The translations under genes and the position numbers were made by a program. From Morinoia aosen (Eukaryota; Arthropoda; Malacostraca; Amphipoda; Talitridae), in NCBI GenBank assembly GCA_030386875.1, contig CM059570.1, positions 31,363,422-31,427,421 of the forward strand: a stretch of 64,000 nt of DNA, written 5' to 3'. Positions 50,501-53,504 of the stretch are shown piece after piece. A model generated the notes under the pieces. It was not told where the DNA came from. It was given only the letters and a program-made list of their open reading frames with translations, and did no database searches. The number at the start of each line of letters is the position of its first letter. Position 1 is the first letter of the stretch.

Positions 50501-51578
50501 AAACAAACTTGCTGTTGCAGGCTCACTTGTCTCGGCTGACTTTGACTGCAGAACTACAGCAAGACGTAGAGACAGTTCTGGGTAAGGCGATCCGACTCAT
50601 TCAGGCGTGCGTTGATGTCCTCAGCTCGAACGGTTGGCTTGCACCCGCACTTTCCGCCATGACACTCGCCCAGATGGTCACACAGGCTATGTGGTCCAAA
50701 GATTCCTACCTGAAGCAGCTGCCTCATTTCAACAAAGAGATCATCGAGCGTTGTGAAGCTAAGGATGTGACGTCAGTGTTTGACATTTTGGAGCTCGAAG
50801 ACGATGACCGGAACAGGCTTCTTCAGCTGACCGACACGCAAATGGCTGATGTTGCGCGTTTCTGCAACAGGTAAATCCTTTACTAGAGTTTTGATTCAAT
50901 TGTGATTACACATTATTATTAGTTATTTGAATAGTACGAATTACTGAAGCGCTATCAAATCAATGCGAACACTGCTACTACTACTGCTAGTTATTTGTAT
51001 GTGACTGACAATATCTAGCATTCTTCAATAGATCTTCAAAATCAAAATTATAGTAATAGATTAGGCTTGATATACTCGTGTGATAGTGATCAGTTGTAAT
51101 ACAGTTGATGCATAAACTTCATTAGTAATAAGCTAAGAAACGCGTATTGTAATAACTCACGTGTTTTCGAAATGTGATTAATGGAGTGTGAACTGTGTGC
51201 AGGTACCCGAGCATCAACCTGGACTACCAAGTGCTGGACTCAGACAACTTGGAGAGCGGAGGTGCAGTCAACGTGGAGGTGGTGCTGGAGCGTGAAGACG
51301 AGTCAGGCCCCGTGATAGCACCTTTGTTCCCTCACAAGCGCGAAGAAGGCTGGTGGGTCATCATCGGAGACCCTAAGGCCAATTCCCTCATTTCGATCAA
51401 GCGCCTCACGCTGCAACAGAAGGCCAAGGTGAAGCTCGATTTTGTCGCCCCTGCCGAAGGAAACTACGAGTATCGCCTCTATTTCATGAGCGATGCCTAC
51501 ATGGGCTGCGATCAGGAGTACAAAGTGCCTCTCAGAATCAGGGAGGCTGAGTCAGAGTCAGAGTCTGACAGTGATTAG
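5536..51578 (+). CDS. SNRNP200: SNRNP200/Brr2, U5 snRNP RNA helicase, 22 coding exons (spliced gene)
   Basis: Brr2 is the Ski2-like ATPase of the U5 snRNP; in the nucleus it unwinds the U4/U6 duplex to activate the spliceosome. Coding exons: 5536-5580, 6692-6835, 9254-9352, 9562-9684, 10787-10946, 12261-12373, 13566-13757, 15125-15305, 16680-16789, 19733-19800, 29387-29513, 30572-30712, 31009-31103, 32079-32217, 33595-33651, 34711-34885, 35385-35496, 36461-36607, 37492-37729, 45942-46119, 47414-50870, 51203-51578. They total 6477 bases, 2158 residues (human 2136). Visible parts: PWI-like region near 270-352; first cassette with APTGAGKT 517-524, DEVH 629-632, SAT 667-669, QMLGRAGRP 866-874; second cassette with APTGSGKT 1368-1375, DELH 1474-1477, QMVGRANRP 1708-1716; acidic Ser/Asp/Glu tail. 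The altered motifs of the second cassette match the family, where it is regulatory. The ATG lies in TTTGTCATGG. Acceptor-like AGs at 5507 and 5529 suggest an upstream 5' UTR exon that I could not place. No in-frame stop or frameshift is seen. Confidence 0.97.
5755..6115. repeat. Dispersed ~300-bp repeat, copy 2 (intron 1)
   Basis: Diverged copy with an AGAGGAAAGATG start, TCTTGTTTCATGAATTTCTT and GGTTCCCTGTTCTC. The rest of intron 1 (5581-5754 and 6116-6691) shows nothing recognisable. Confidence 0.6.
6692..6835 (+). CDS. SNRNP200: SNRNP200 exon 2 (residues 16-63)
   Basis: Encodes [16 protein letters not shown] and on to [12 protein letters not shown], strongly Brr2-like. Acceptor TTTTTCAG, donor GTAAGC, phase 0 at both ends. 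The frame stays open through the tandem array in the following intron. Confidence 0.95.
6866..7664. repeat. 24-bp tandem array, about 33 copies (intron 2)
   Basis: Unit CTTTACTCATTCACTACATGTGCT rotated, with sub-types in CTTCACTC and CTTGACTC. The unit is a multiple of three and lacks stops in two forward frames. One of them continues exon 2 as LFTHSLHV repeats for about 280 residues. Just before the array, GCCTCAGGC of the exon end (6826-6834) is repeated at 6852-6860. Confidence 0.95.
7670..7975. repeat. Dispersed ~300-bp repeat, copy 3 (intron 2)
   Basis: Best preserved intronic copy: GAGCTGAGAGTTTGGTGGGC, GTGTTAAGGACC, TCTTGTTTCATAAACTTC, GGTTAGGGAGGTTTAAACG. It lies directly after the 24-bp array. 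Confidence 0.7.
7976..9253. other. Rest of intron 2, no gene recognised
   Basis: AT-rich sequence with no conserved frame. A short direct repeat, TGTGTTCCCTCCATTACATT, occurs twice near 8890-8938. Confidence 0.7.
9254..9352 (+). CDS. SNRNP200: SNRNP200 exon 3 (residues 64-96)
   Basis: Lysine-rich stretch followed by a [13 protein letters not shown] segment. Acceptor TTTTTCAG, donor GTAAGA, phase 0 at both ends. The next intron is only 209 bases, the shortest in the gene. Confidence 0.93.
9562..9684 (+). CDS. SNRNP200: SNRNP200 exon 4 (residues 97-137)
   Basis: Encodes [20 protein letters not shown] and on to AADE, part of the N-terminal region that regulates the helicase in Brr2. Acceptor CCCACAG, donor GTAATG, phase 0. 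Confidence 0.94.
9888..9912. mobile_element. Possible mariner terminal-repeat remnant (intron 4)
   Basis: TCGGTTGGCCAAAAAGTTTG followed by TTCGTTTTT closely resembles one terminus of mariner elements. No partner end or transposase frame was found nearby, so this is a solo remnant at best. Confidence 0.45.
10065..10460. repeat. Dispersed ~300-bp repeat, copy 4 (intron 4)
   Basis: Longest copy, with an extra 5' part containing AACTATTGTGTCCTC shared with copy 2. It ends with GGATAGGGAGGCTTAAACTA and TCTAATG. A further partial stretch may follow at 10495-10600. Confidence 0.65.
10787..10946 (+). CDS. SNRNP200: SNRNP200 exon 5 (residues 138-190 plus one base)
   Basis: Encodes [20 protein letters not shown] and on to [17 protein letters not shown]. 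Ends in phase 1 at donor GTGAGT (10947). Several decayed copies of this donor and the last exon bases follow in the intron. Confidence 0.94.
10935..11225. repeat. Donor-derived tandem array in intron 5
   Basis: Degenerate 46-57-bp units each contain a copy of the exon 5 end plus donor. GTGAGT occurs at 10947 (real), 10993, 11043 and 11100, and GTGAAT at 11197. The last unit reads GGCAAGTCCCTTGGTGAATG against the real GGGAAATCCCTTGGTGAGTG. Confidence 0.85.
11280..11507. mobile_element. 228-bp TTAA-type TIR element, copy 1 (intron 5)
   Basis: Starts TTAACACGTTGCCTGCGAT and ends with the near complement TTGCAAGTAACGTGTTGA. The same family, also 228 bp, lies inverted at 36670-36897, and a decayed copy is at 19067-19286. 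No coding content. Confidence 0.75.
11990..12196. mobile_element. hAT-like non-autonomous element (intron 5)
   Basis: 207 bp with ends CATGGGTCTCCAAAC and, on the complement, CAGGGGTCTCTAAAC. It is flanked by perfect 8-bp target duplications GAGTAGAG at 11982-11989 and 12197-12204. The inner GCGGGCC words on both sides are typical of this hAT group. Confidence 0.85.
12261..12373 (+). CDS. SNRNP200: SNRNP200 exon 6 (residues 191-228)
   Basis: Encodes [20 protein letters not shown] and an acidic run. Acceptor GATGCAG in phase 1, donor GTGAGT in phase 0. Diverged copies of this donor follow. Confidence 0.93.
12374..12606. repeat. Donor-derived tandem array in intron 6
   Basis: About seven units of 26-57 bp repeat the exon 6 end and donor. 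The real junction is CTATGATGAA|GTGAGTGGAA; later units read TATGGTGAA|GTGGGTGAAA followed by TATATCTACTT. Confidence 0.8.
13099..13327. mobile_element. hAT-like non-autonomous element (intron 6)
   Basis: 229 bp with ends CTGTGGTTCTTAATAGGTCG and, on the complement, CAGTGCTTTTCGACC. An inner GGGTCGCG occurs on both sides. The 8-bp target duplications match at seven of eight bases: GGCTAAGG at 13091 and GGCAAAGG at 13328. Confidence 0.75.
13340..13585. repeat. Acceptor-derived 40-bp array before exon 7
   Basis: Six copies of a unit reading TTTCTCGTACAAGGAAATGG then ATGACAATAACAATGGAC. The last copy is the true acceptor and first bases of exon 7. Several copies keep an AG after a pyrimidine run. 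Confidence 0.9.
13566..13757 (+). CDS. SNRNP200: SNRNP200 exon 7 (residues 229-292)
   Basis: Acidic [12 protein letters not shown] start, a glycine-rich linker, then [19 protein letters not shown] opening the PWI-like region. The start is the least certain boundary of the gene: I chose TCGTACAAG|GAAATG because it keeps phase 0, but a 40-bp array carries five more near-copies of this junction upstream. Donor CAG|GTGAGC. Confidence 0.85.
13751..14125. repeat. Donor-derived array in intron 7
   Basis: The real junction CATTCAG|GTGAGCTGTTATT is repeated intact at 13823-13836, 72 bp downstream. More diverged copies follow (CCAG|GTAAACTG near 13901, TAG|GTTAGCTG near 13967, GGTGAGCTGTTTG near 14095). 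Confidence 0.9.
14405..15012. repeat. 82-bp tandem array, about seven copies (intron 7)
   Basis: The unit contains AAATGCTGTTGGATGTCATT, ATTACGATATCTAAG and TTATTTGGCAGCAAAGTCTT. Each unit carries a GGCAG acceptor-like word. Not obviously related to either neighbouring exon. Confidence 0.9.
15125..15305 (+). CDS. SNRNP200: SNRNP200 exon 8 (residues 293-352 plus one base)
   Basis: Encodes [20 protein letters not shown] and the rest of the PWI-like region. Acceptor ATTTCAG, donor GTGCGT in phase 1. Confidence 0.95.
15340..15660. repeat. ~55-bp tandem array (intron 8, donor side)
   Basis: Five to six units of TTTTTAGGTGTGGTCTGCAT with TGATGCTCTTGAATTTTG. Each unit carries an AG|GTGTGG word that could act as a weak decoy donor; similarity to the real donor AAG|GTGCGT is limited. 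Confidence 0.8.
15716..16679. other. Rest of intron 8
   Basis: AT-rich. Between about 16370 and 16560 a degenerate ~58-bp repeat (CAAGCGTTTTTGCA words) recurs about three times. Nothing else recognised. Confidence 0.6.
16680..16789 (+). CDS. SNRNP200: SNRNP200 exon 9 (residues 353-389)
   Basis: Encodes [20 protein letters not shown] and an alanine/acid-rich helix, matching the linker between the PWI-like region and the first helicase cassette. Acceptor GTTGCAG, donor ATG|GTGAGC, phase 0. Confidence 0.93.
16817..17730. repeat. 34-bp minisatellite with higher-order structure (intron 9)
   Basis: About 27 units of TTTTTTCAACTATGTAGTTG with ATGCTCAGTTGAGG. Four unit types recur in an ordered five-unit block that is repeated. 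Units with TTTTTTCAGCTG resemble splice acceptors. Confidence 0.93.
17731..19066. other. Middle of intron 9, no gene recognised
   Basis: No conserved frame, repeat family or structured RNA was recognised in this stretch. Confidence 0.6.
19067..19286. mobile_element. TTAA-type TIR element, decayed copy 3 (intron 9)
   Basis: Begins TTAACGCGTAAAGTGAGGCG and ends GACCACCGGTGGTCACGTTG followed by a degraded GTGTTA, matching the ends and interior order of the two 228-bp copies. Confidence 0.5.
19430..19660. repeat. Dispersed ~300-bp repeat, weak copy 5 (intron 9)
   Basis: Shares the order GTTGGTAGGTCTTCT, AACTTGTTTCAATG, ACCCTGTGTAGA and CCCCTGTTCTC with the better copies, but is strongly diverged. 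Confidence 0.4.
19733..19800 (+). CDS. SNRNP200: SNRNP200 exon 10 (residues 390-411 plus two bases)
   Basis: Encodes [20 protein letters not shown], matching the human region before RQVLDLEDLVF. Acceptor TCTCTAG, donor GTGCGT in phase 2. The following intron is 9586 bases because of a Gypsy insertion. Confidence 0.92.
19902..20174 (-). repeat. 3' LTR of the intron-10 Gypsy element
   Basis: 273 bp, identical to the other LTR. It contains a TATATAAATAG box-like word on the element strand. Confidence 0.95.
20175..21869 (-). other. 3' internal part of the intron-10 Gypsy element
   Basis: AT-rich stretch between pol and the 3' LTR. A short tandem repeat (ACTCATAGAACGCACTTACA) is present three times near 21613-21690. 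No envelope gene recognised. Confidence 0.6.
21870..25955 (-). other. Pol region of the intron-10 Gypsy element (fossil)
   Basis: In order: an aspartic protease-like stretch ([13 protein letters not shown]), reverse transcriptase with VVDFRKVNE and FMDDVLIYS, RNase H with [15 protein letters not shown], and an integrase with a zinc-binding end, a DFYGPL start and an [12 protein letters not shown] block. This order and the motifs fit Ty3/Gypsy. Confidence 0.9.
26102..27576 (-). other. Gag region of the intron-10 Gypsy element (fossil)
   Basis: Gag-like region with a threonine/valine-rich N-terminal part, an arginine-rich part and a CCHC zinc knuckle ([14 protein letters not shown]), typical of nucleocapsid. 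It is preceded by a long leader (27577-28501). Confidence 0.8.
28502..28774 (-). repeat. 5' LTR of the intron-10 Gypsy element
   Basis: 273 bp, identical to the LTR at 19902-20174. The same family's LTR, longer and diverged, is at 62831-63161. Confidence 0.95.
28775..29386. repeat. Distal intron 10: GT tract, shared block and 59-bp acceptor array
   Basis: 28775-28935 contains a (TG)n tract and is similar to 29573-29737 in intron 11. From about 29070 a 59-bp unit (GTGACAGGCGCCATTATGGG, TAATCCAGTGTGGACC) repeats up to the exon 11 acceptor; the last unit contributes the sequence before CAG|GTCTGGGC. Confidence 0.75.
29387..29513 (+). CDS. SNRNP200: SNRNP200 exon 11 (residues 412-454)
   Basis: Encodes [20 protein letters not shown] and on to GSTRQTKA, the conserved segment before the helicase core. 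Acceptor AAGCAG, donor GTGGGT, ends in phase 0. A 59-bp array ends at the acceptor. Confidence 0.95.
29736..30571. other. Rest of intron 11
   Basis: AT-rich, no repeats or conserved frames recognised. Confidence 0.6.
30572..30712 (+). CDS. SNRNP200: SNRNP200 exon 12 (residues 455-501)
   Basis: Encodes [16 protein letters not shown] through LNRIQSK, leading into the first RecA domain. Acceptor TACTGCAG, donor GTAAGC, phase 0. Confidence 0.96.
31009..31103 (+). CDS. SNRNP200: SNRNP200 exon 13, Walker A of first cassette (residues 502-532)
   Basis: Carries APTGAGKT (517-524), the ATP-binding P loop of the active N-terminal helicase cassette. Acceptor CTTACAG, donor GTCGGT, ends in phase 2. Confidence 0.96.
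31130..31800. repeat. Degenerate ~85-95-bp array (intron 13)
   Basis: About six diverged units with the order AAATGCAGGCCTT, GAAAACATTGTGATCA, GGCTCGTCCAGTT, GCCACTGTGAGCAC. The remainder of intron 13 up to 32078 shows nothing else. Confidence 0.7.
32079..32217 (+). CDS. SNRNP200: SNRNP200 exon 14 (residues 533-579)
   Basis: Encodes [20 protein letters not shown] and YVAPMRSLV (motif Ia). Its donor is AAG|GCAAGT, a GC-AG intron; no GT donor nearby keeps phase with exon 15. Confidence 0.95.
32218..32223 (+). promoter_or_regulatory. GC-AG splice donor of intron 14
   Basis: AAG|GCAAGT. The GC donor is required by the protein and phase: exon 14 ends KIK and exon 15 begins [10 protein letters not shown], while a shift to the nearby GT would break frame. 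Confidence 0.85.
32250..32620. repeat. Degenerate ~25-bp array (intron 14)
   Basis: Many loose units of ATGATGTTATAGCTCTCTCA with TTCTA/TTCAA spacers. The rest of intron 14 (32621-33594) shows nothing recognised. Confidence 0.65.
33595..33651 (+). CDS. SNRNP200: SNRNP200 exon 15 (residues 580-598)
   Basis: Small 57-base exon encoding [19 protein letters not shown], matching the human [14 protein letters not shown] stretch. Acceptor TGCCAG, donor GTGGGT, phase 0. Confidence 0.95.
33652..34498. other. Intron 15, donor-side part
   Basis: No gene, repeat or element recognised. Confidence 0.6.
34499..34710. repeat. 118-bp acceptor duplication before exon 16
   Basis: Two imperfect tandem copies: ACATGATCATTGGAGTTTGA at 34501 and ACATGATAATCAGAGTTTGA at 34619. 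Both end in GAGATCTCATWAACTGTG; the second ends in the real CAG, the first in a decayed AAG. Confidence 0.85.
34711..34885 (+). CDS. SNRNP200: SNRNP200 exon 16, DEVH box (residues 599-656 plus one base)
   Basis: Encodes [19 protein letters not shown], then the Walker B box DEVH (629-632). Acceptor TGTGCAG, whose upstream 118 bp are an imperfect tandem duplicate; donor GTAAGC in phase 1. Confidence 0.96.
34886..35310. repeat. Degenerate ~45-bp array from the intron 16 donor on
   Basis: About nine units of GGGTTCTTTGGCCCATTTAT with GGAAAGTGGGTCTTCTTTC. The first unit begins within the donor region, and each unit carries a GTGGGT donor-like word. Confidence 0.75.
35385..35496 (+). CDS. SNRNP200: SNRNP200 exon 17, SAT motif (residues 657-693 plus two bases)
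   Basis: Carries [18 protein letters not shown], helicase motif III, joining ATP hydrolysis to unwinding. Acceptor CTGCAG, donor GTTAGT in phase 2. Confidence 0.96.
35497..36460. other. Intron 17, nothing recognised
   Basis: AT-rich, no repeat family or conserved frame seen. Confidence 0.6.
36461..36607 (+). CDS. SNRNP200: SNRNP200 exon 18 (residues 694-742 plus two bases)
   Basis: Encodes [20 protein letters not shown] and LIFVHS (motif IV), the start of the second RecA domain. Acceptor GTTCCAG, donor GTATGC in phase 2. Confidence 0.96.
36670..36897. mobile_element. 228-bp TTAA-type TIR element, copy 2 (intron 18)
   Basis: Starts TTAACACATTTCTTGCAAAG and ends GCAGTTAACGTGTTAA; it is the inverted counterpart of the copy at 11280-11507, of identical length. 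Both ends keep TTAA. 36898-37491 beyond it shows nothing else. Confidence 0.8.
37492..37729 (+). CDS. SNRNP200: SNRNP200 exon 19 (residues 743-822)
   Basis: Encodes [33 protein letters not shown] and [13 protein letters not shown], conserved RecA2 core. Acceptor TTTGCAG, donor CAG|GTGCGT, phase 0. The next intron is 8212 bases because of a Gypsy insertion. Confidence 0.96.
37720..37912. repeat. Donor-side repeats of intron 19
   Basis: AG|GTGCGT (real), then TAG|GTGCTGG, TAG|GTGCCGT and GAG|GTGGTGT, spaced by GTGGTGATTGAGACTAAC-like text. The series resumes after 38450, so the TIR element between interrupts it. Confidence 0.6.
37913..38449. mobile_element. TIR DNA element, possibly PIF/Harbinger (intron 19)
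   Basis: Ends are AGCAGGCCCTAGACGATCAA and, on the complement, AGCAGGCTCTAGACGGTCAA. Flanking TTA and CTA could be a degenerate 3-bp target duplication. It interrupts an older GTGGTGATTGAGAC repeat. A MADF-like frame inside supports PIF/Harbinger, where such DNA-binding proteins accompany the transposase. No transposase is present. Confidence 0.55.
38000..38269 (-). CDS. MADF-like DNA-binding fragment in the TIR element
   Basis: 89-residue open frame containing [20 protein letters not shown] and [13 protein letters not shown]. The leucine/proline-glutamate-leucine-tryptophan pattern resembles the MADF domain (a Myb-related DNA-binding fold). It starts at an ATG and ends at a stop within the element; probably a remnant of a transposon accessory gene rather than a host gene. 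Whether it is expressed is unknown. Confidence 0.4.
   Translation of the reverse strand: MRLSSMATMKEKRAAERAFTSLLIKLHKGYPELWKVRSKDNFNKNKKSAALVKIMRALQTLKPYFTVSETILNHFRTDVPLQKLTKNGF
38830..39381 (+). repeat. 5' LTR of the intron-19 Gypsy element
   Basis: 552 bp, identical to 45040-45591. Contains AATAAA words in the host sense orientation, which could affect host transcript ends. Confidence 0.95.
39538..44523 (+). CDS. Polyprotein of the intron-19 Gypsy element
   Basis: A single 1661-residue frame. In order: CCHC knuckle [14 protein letters not shown] near residue 32; retropepsin-like region from about 115; reverse transcriptase with LCVDYRALN and YIDD at 552; RNase H with [15 protein letters not shown] and the TDHRPL block; an OTU-like domain about 838-960 ([16 protein letters not shown]951 in HYNLLVPV); integrase with the zinc finger near 1150, TDNGPEF and NGAVERLN; a C-terminal GPF-type integrase tail; and an acidic end. 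Typical Ty3/Gypsy order except for the OTU-like insert. Treated as a virus-like fossil; it looks whole. Confidence 0.92.
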   Translation: MEVSSTYGNRRDQQRQRQEERRSDVLRSSVCQYCHREGHVLAKCAEFKSEFRACVWCGDIEHRSCDCSHKSRKFKTAAHEEDHAAATSSPTNLLMKTKEASETGCYFLSTKINGTLMDALIDNGAVVSVISENLVNKLRNKPAMKSSTKTTLIGFGGSRIDVIGEVTVTVQADELRAPAFTLLVVPAGATSQSLVFGLDFLERYYMKIDTVHRELLYSPPNEDPVAVKLKTKPGIEIQSMVRNAHEISIEPNRRMLIRARLSDVSIADDVEGYLEPLIVTSREDLPVEIAYSVGSVKNGHVTVELMNMNPCEVVLKPKSKLGMFIVSNFAVVNSTVDSTVSENICAGDLFDFSDSNLTSEQLNEVKNMLNRRHAAISLHDHDLGRTATTKHVIDVQGNVPNKQRYRRFQGPFRQEIEVELRKLEERDIIEKSCSPWSSPLVPIRKKDGSLRLCVDYRALNSVTKRDSFPLPNIIDALSNLSHTNFFSTFDLMQGFYQIEMDESSKEYTAFSTGDSHWQWKRMPFGLTNSPGSFMRLISLVLAGIPWSVAISYIDDVIVTGRTFEEHLTNCNLVLRRFESHGLKVKPAKCSMFRKEVTYLGHVVSCDGVRPDEKNVEKILTYPEPKTQRQVRRFLGMCNFFRRHIPNASVLMKPLNELIGMKKINWTQECSEAFLELKRILTNPPLLSYPDFSVDAAPLVITVDASNVGAGAVLSQVQEGEERVLAYASTTFNKVETNYSATERELAGLRWAVRNFRPFVYGRKYVIRTDHRPLIYLNSMKSVDARLMRTFEELHCGQFEIQFVPGKENVVADALSRMVNLPVNSSEVDPSYVVSLQGKKVNLIPGGPDSLFCALAMGVSGNVDDHAVIREIVVTKVLKDPKDYGLGKNKRDLKRIEAMKEVGTVPDLCLVNACVKEFKVNVCIYEDGIGIVRFGHDDNNPTVHLQSLRGVHYNLLVPVGEDADDIIVGHIDYVRARAKVNKSASSPTQVLYTLIDDEPQTVQPKKIICKKKQLASEKVKTAQIRTTEDAVSQQTSSTPSLHLTTEQIIALQANDTIISSLKQLLETKATAQEISAKLSESVKGRRFLKSVESLRLRDGVVCAGSREVPVMPAQRLPAMVEEFHRVSGHIGRDKTVEAISRYFYSPRMSPIVAYVIRHCSVCQRFKGRAKGGAPLYRRVPKAPYSDYAVDLLELPPGRSNTRYLLVGIDTYTKFANAVPLKNKRSSTVAKALEERIFSSLVKLPETVTTDNGPEFRGRPFVNMLQKHGVEHFKTVPYSPNCNGAVERLNATLKNLLAAACEEYQTPWTDHLTRSLIIYNNTMHSQTGHTPADFFSNSAGKLPIPVAEPYWKPPRKSFKPYLVGQLVARRIPPLPSRSKLAPRFDGPFVIVEADPNGIVYKIARTTGKEAHTVHFNQLKEWHGGDGAADQPAYGSGQRLNDVARRSMTRKARTEALAAEQLLPVADGGSDKIVAPMIGGVPISLSKLADKIAAAMYSEDADEADDAVNDDDYDQPSVDEIEQPSMEWEHLSDEPDDVFAEQSPVSDDATVLHLPMTSSVSEAELNRGSAPQRLTRSFSKHAVESLVKAIAVNSDRESDKFPGARTSFKFSLQKGFPVCVEGDFKLPPEFDLLTRCSMSDGPDLDDHLQREINSLSDRFSDADN
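44524..45039 (+). other. 3' untranslated part of the intron-19 Gypsy element
   Basis: AT-rich, with loosely repeated ATGCATTCCCTATGTT blocks. No second gene is seen before the purine tract. Confidence 0.7.
45040..45591 (+). repeat. 3' LTR of the intron-19 Gypsy element
   Basis: 552 bp, identical to the 5' LTR. Confidence 0.95.
45690..45905. repeat. Mixed tandem repeats before exon 20
   Basis: A ~30-bp unit (ACAGCGAGATACCACCAGTT) and a 34-bp AT-rich unit (CGCAATATATAACAGGTTTA) alternate close to the acceptor. Confidence 0.7.
45942..46119 (+). CDS. SNRNP200: SNRNP200 exon 20, motifs V-VI (residues 823-881 plus one base)
   Basis: Encodes [19 protein letters not shown] (motif V) and QMLGRAGRP (motif VI, arginine finger). 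Acceptor CCGTACAG, donor GTGAGT in phase 1. Confidence 0.96.
46150..46515. repeat. 26-bp array, about 14 copies (intron 20)
   Basis: Unit GCCTCGCTTTTATGATTTAC with TTTCGT. It begins a few bases after the exon 20 donor. Confidence 0.9.
46840..47190. repeat. 32-33-bp array (intron 20)
   Basis: Two related unit types, CTTAGCCCTATTGCACCTTG and CCTGAAACGCTCATTGTCCT, each with TCTCTAATGTTA-like joins. Confidence 0.8.
47258..47413 (+). repeat. Two upstream copies of the exon 21 acceptor and start
   Basis: Copy 1 has TTGTGCAG at 47265-47272, then GTATTCTTATCACAAGTCAT, translating [15 protein letters not shown] against the real [15 protein letters not shown] (13 of 15). Copy 2 has TGTGTAG ending at 47344 and is more decayed. 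Spacings are 72 and 69 bp. Confidence 0.9.
47414..50870 (+). CDS. SNRNP200: SNRNP200 exon 21, giant exon with second cassette (residues 882-2033 plus two bases)
   Basis: One uninterrupted 3457-base exon. It starts [16 protein letters not shown] and covers the winged-helix and Sec63-like parts of cassette one, then all RecA motifs of cassette two: APTGSGKT 1368-1375, DELH 1474-1477, QMVGRANRP 1708-1716. It ends in phase 2 at CAACAG|GTAAAT. Two decayed tandem copies of its acceptor and first bases lie just upstream. Base composition is clearly GC-richer than the flanking introns. Confidence 0.97.
50871..51202. other. Intron 21, nothing recognised
   Basis: AT-rich 332-base intron without repeats; donor GTAAAT, acceptor TGTGCAG. 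Confidence 0.8.
51203..51578 (+). CDS. SNRNP200: SNRNP200 exon 22, C-terminal Sec63/Ig-like end and stop (residues 2034-2158)
   Basis: Encodes [35 protein letters not shown] and [15 protein letters not shown], then an acidic tail ending SESDSD and TAG. Acceptor TGTGCAG in phase 2. Confidence 0.97.
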
Positions 51579-53043
51579 GGTTCTTTCACAAGAGATGCAA
51601 AGACTCGAGCGCATTAAATTTTTCATTTACTCAATTTCAGTTAATAAAAGATTGGACAAGCAGTTATAGGTCTCTTTGAAAACAGACTGGTGTGTAAACT
51701 TTGAGGAAAAAAAAAAAAATTGCGCCAGTTTATTGGTATTTCATTTTCATAAGTTATCAGTGGAACTGTGAAGATAAAAACAAGGAAGAAATTATTTATT
51801 ATTAGGTATTAGTACTTCAACTGTCATTTTAATGAATCACCGAGTTCATGGTTAGTACCTACTGAAAATTAGTGTTCGTAACTTTTTTATTGATTTTATC
51901 GACTGTGTTTCAACTGCTTCACGGTAATTGCATTTATGTCTTTTTATTTCATTTTTGAAGGAGAACAAACTGTCTCATTTGGCAAAAAAAAAAAATACTC
52001 GCGCATACTTGAGTAAACCCTTGCATTGAATGACACAATAGGACCCGTCGCATATTGCACCGACACTTGGCACATCATTAGACCGTGTTATGTGTGAGAG
52101 TAGCTTTGAAAAATTATTGATTAAAGTTACTTTACTGGCCGTGCAGATAGGGACTTTCCTTTAGGTTATTGCAGGTTCACTCATTCGTAAAAATGAATGA
52201 AAATTGTAAAAATTCAAGTGTTTACTCTCATGTAATGTTTTCTGAGTAAATATGTTACTCGCATATATTCGTATAATTCTTAATCATCCTTTTTTGTGTG
52301 TTTTTCTCTCACTTAACGCTATTGCGCATATTTCACATTTATGTCATTTCTTACCATAAAATGTTGTTACCCAATGCTTCTAACTTATTCTCGTTCTATT
52401 CAAAATCCAAAAATTGAAACAAAAATCAAAATTAAATAAATCTAAGTAAATCAAAATCCTAATTCAAAATTATTAGCATCATGTAATATCTCTTTTAAAT
52501 CTGATCTTATTTCACTCCGAGTCAAATTTCGTCAATGTTAATATTCATTAGTAACTTTTGATTGAAGGCATTTGCATCTCTTTTCTGTGCATTTGCACTG
52601 GGTTAGCCAGTTCTTCCGACGCTGGGAGCTCACAAAGTTCGACTATGAGGAGTTATTATACAAATCCATATGGTATTAGTATAATACAAATGGTTTGTTC
52701 TTTTAAAACTATACAAAAGAACATAAAAAGGGGAAAACATGAGAATATTTCAAGAAATTCTGTTAGATCTAAATATAAGAAGAGGTAAGCTAAAGAATTA
52801 GTCGCCTTGTCGACCACAATGGTGAAGAATTTCCAATTTTTTAAATAGTATCTCGTGTTCAAGATTCCGCTTGGCAATTCTGGTGTTCCTTCTGGCTTGA
52901 AGATGATACGAACGTATAAAAATTATTTATTTGCATGTAAGTTTTGAAAAAATAAAAATAAAGAAAGCCTTAGCTCTTGATACAATTTTGAATTAGTTCC
53001 ATAAGCATGGTAACGCGAGTGCAATTGGCGTGTTGAAGCGTAC
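51579..53043. other. Intergenic region after SNRNP200
   Basis: AT-rich. After the polyadenylation signal I recognise no gene, repeat family or structured RNA. Confidence 0.6.
51643..51648 (+). promoter_or_regulatory. Candidate polyadenylation signal of SNRNP200
   Basis: AATAAA 65 bases after the stop codon, the first canonical hexamer downstream. The 3' UTR would be short, about 90 bases. Confidence 0.6.
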
Positions 53044-53504
53044 TATGGATGAGATATGGAGCACAAGGTAAGTCCGAAATGGATGTATCGAATTTAATGT
53101 AGCTAACATATGGTCGGATATCTGGGAAATCGTATTAGAATAAAAATTTGTTGTGTATGTTTCGCGAAATGGCGCCGGTGGTTGGCTGACTGAGGGAGTA
53201 GTTAGCTGGTAGCTTTGCACCGTGTGTTGTCCTCCGAGCATTAATTGCCAGTTGGACTGCATCAGTGTTGGCCTGTGTGGCTGTAGATCAGTAGGAGCCT
53301 TGTGCTGGGAGTGGTCCATGGGTTGGACTCTAGGCAAGGCAAAGACTAGTTGTAAGAAACTTTTAAGGAGAGCACGAAGCAGCAGGGCTGCGGTGCAGCT
53401 AGGCTGTGCGCGGGGCTGCTTTCGAGGTAAGCCCGTGAGCGTGTAGACGCACTACGTGTTCGCGCACGGTATTATTTTGTTTTTGGACCACATAAGGAAA
53501 ACCA
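53044..53504 (+). repeat. LINE 5' end, first copy of a 461-bp direct repeat
   Basis: Identical by eye to 60714-61174 (offset exactly 7670). Begins TATGGATGAGATATGGAGCA. Confidence 0.95.
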
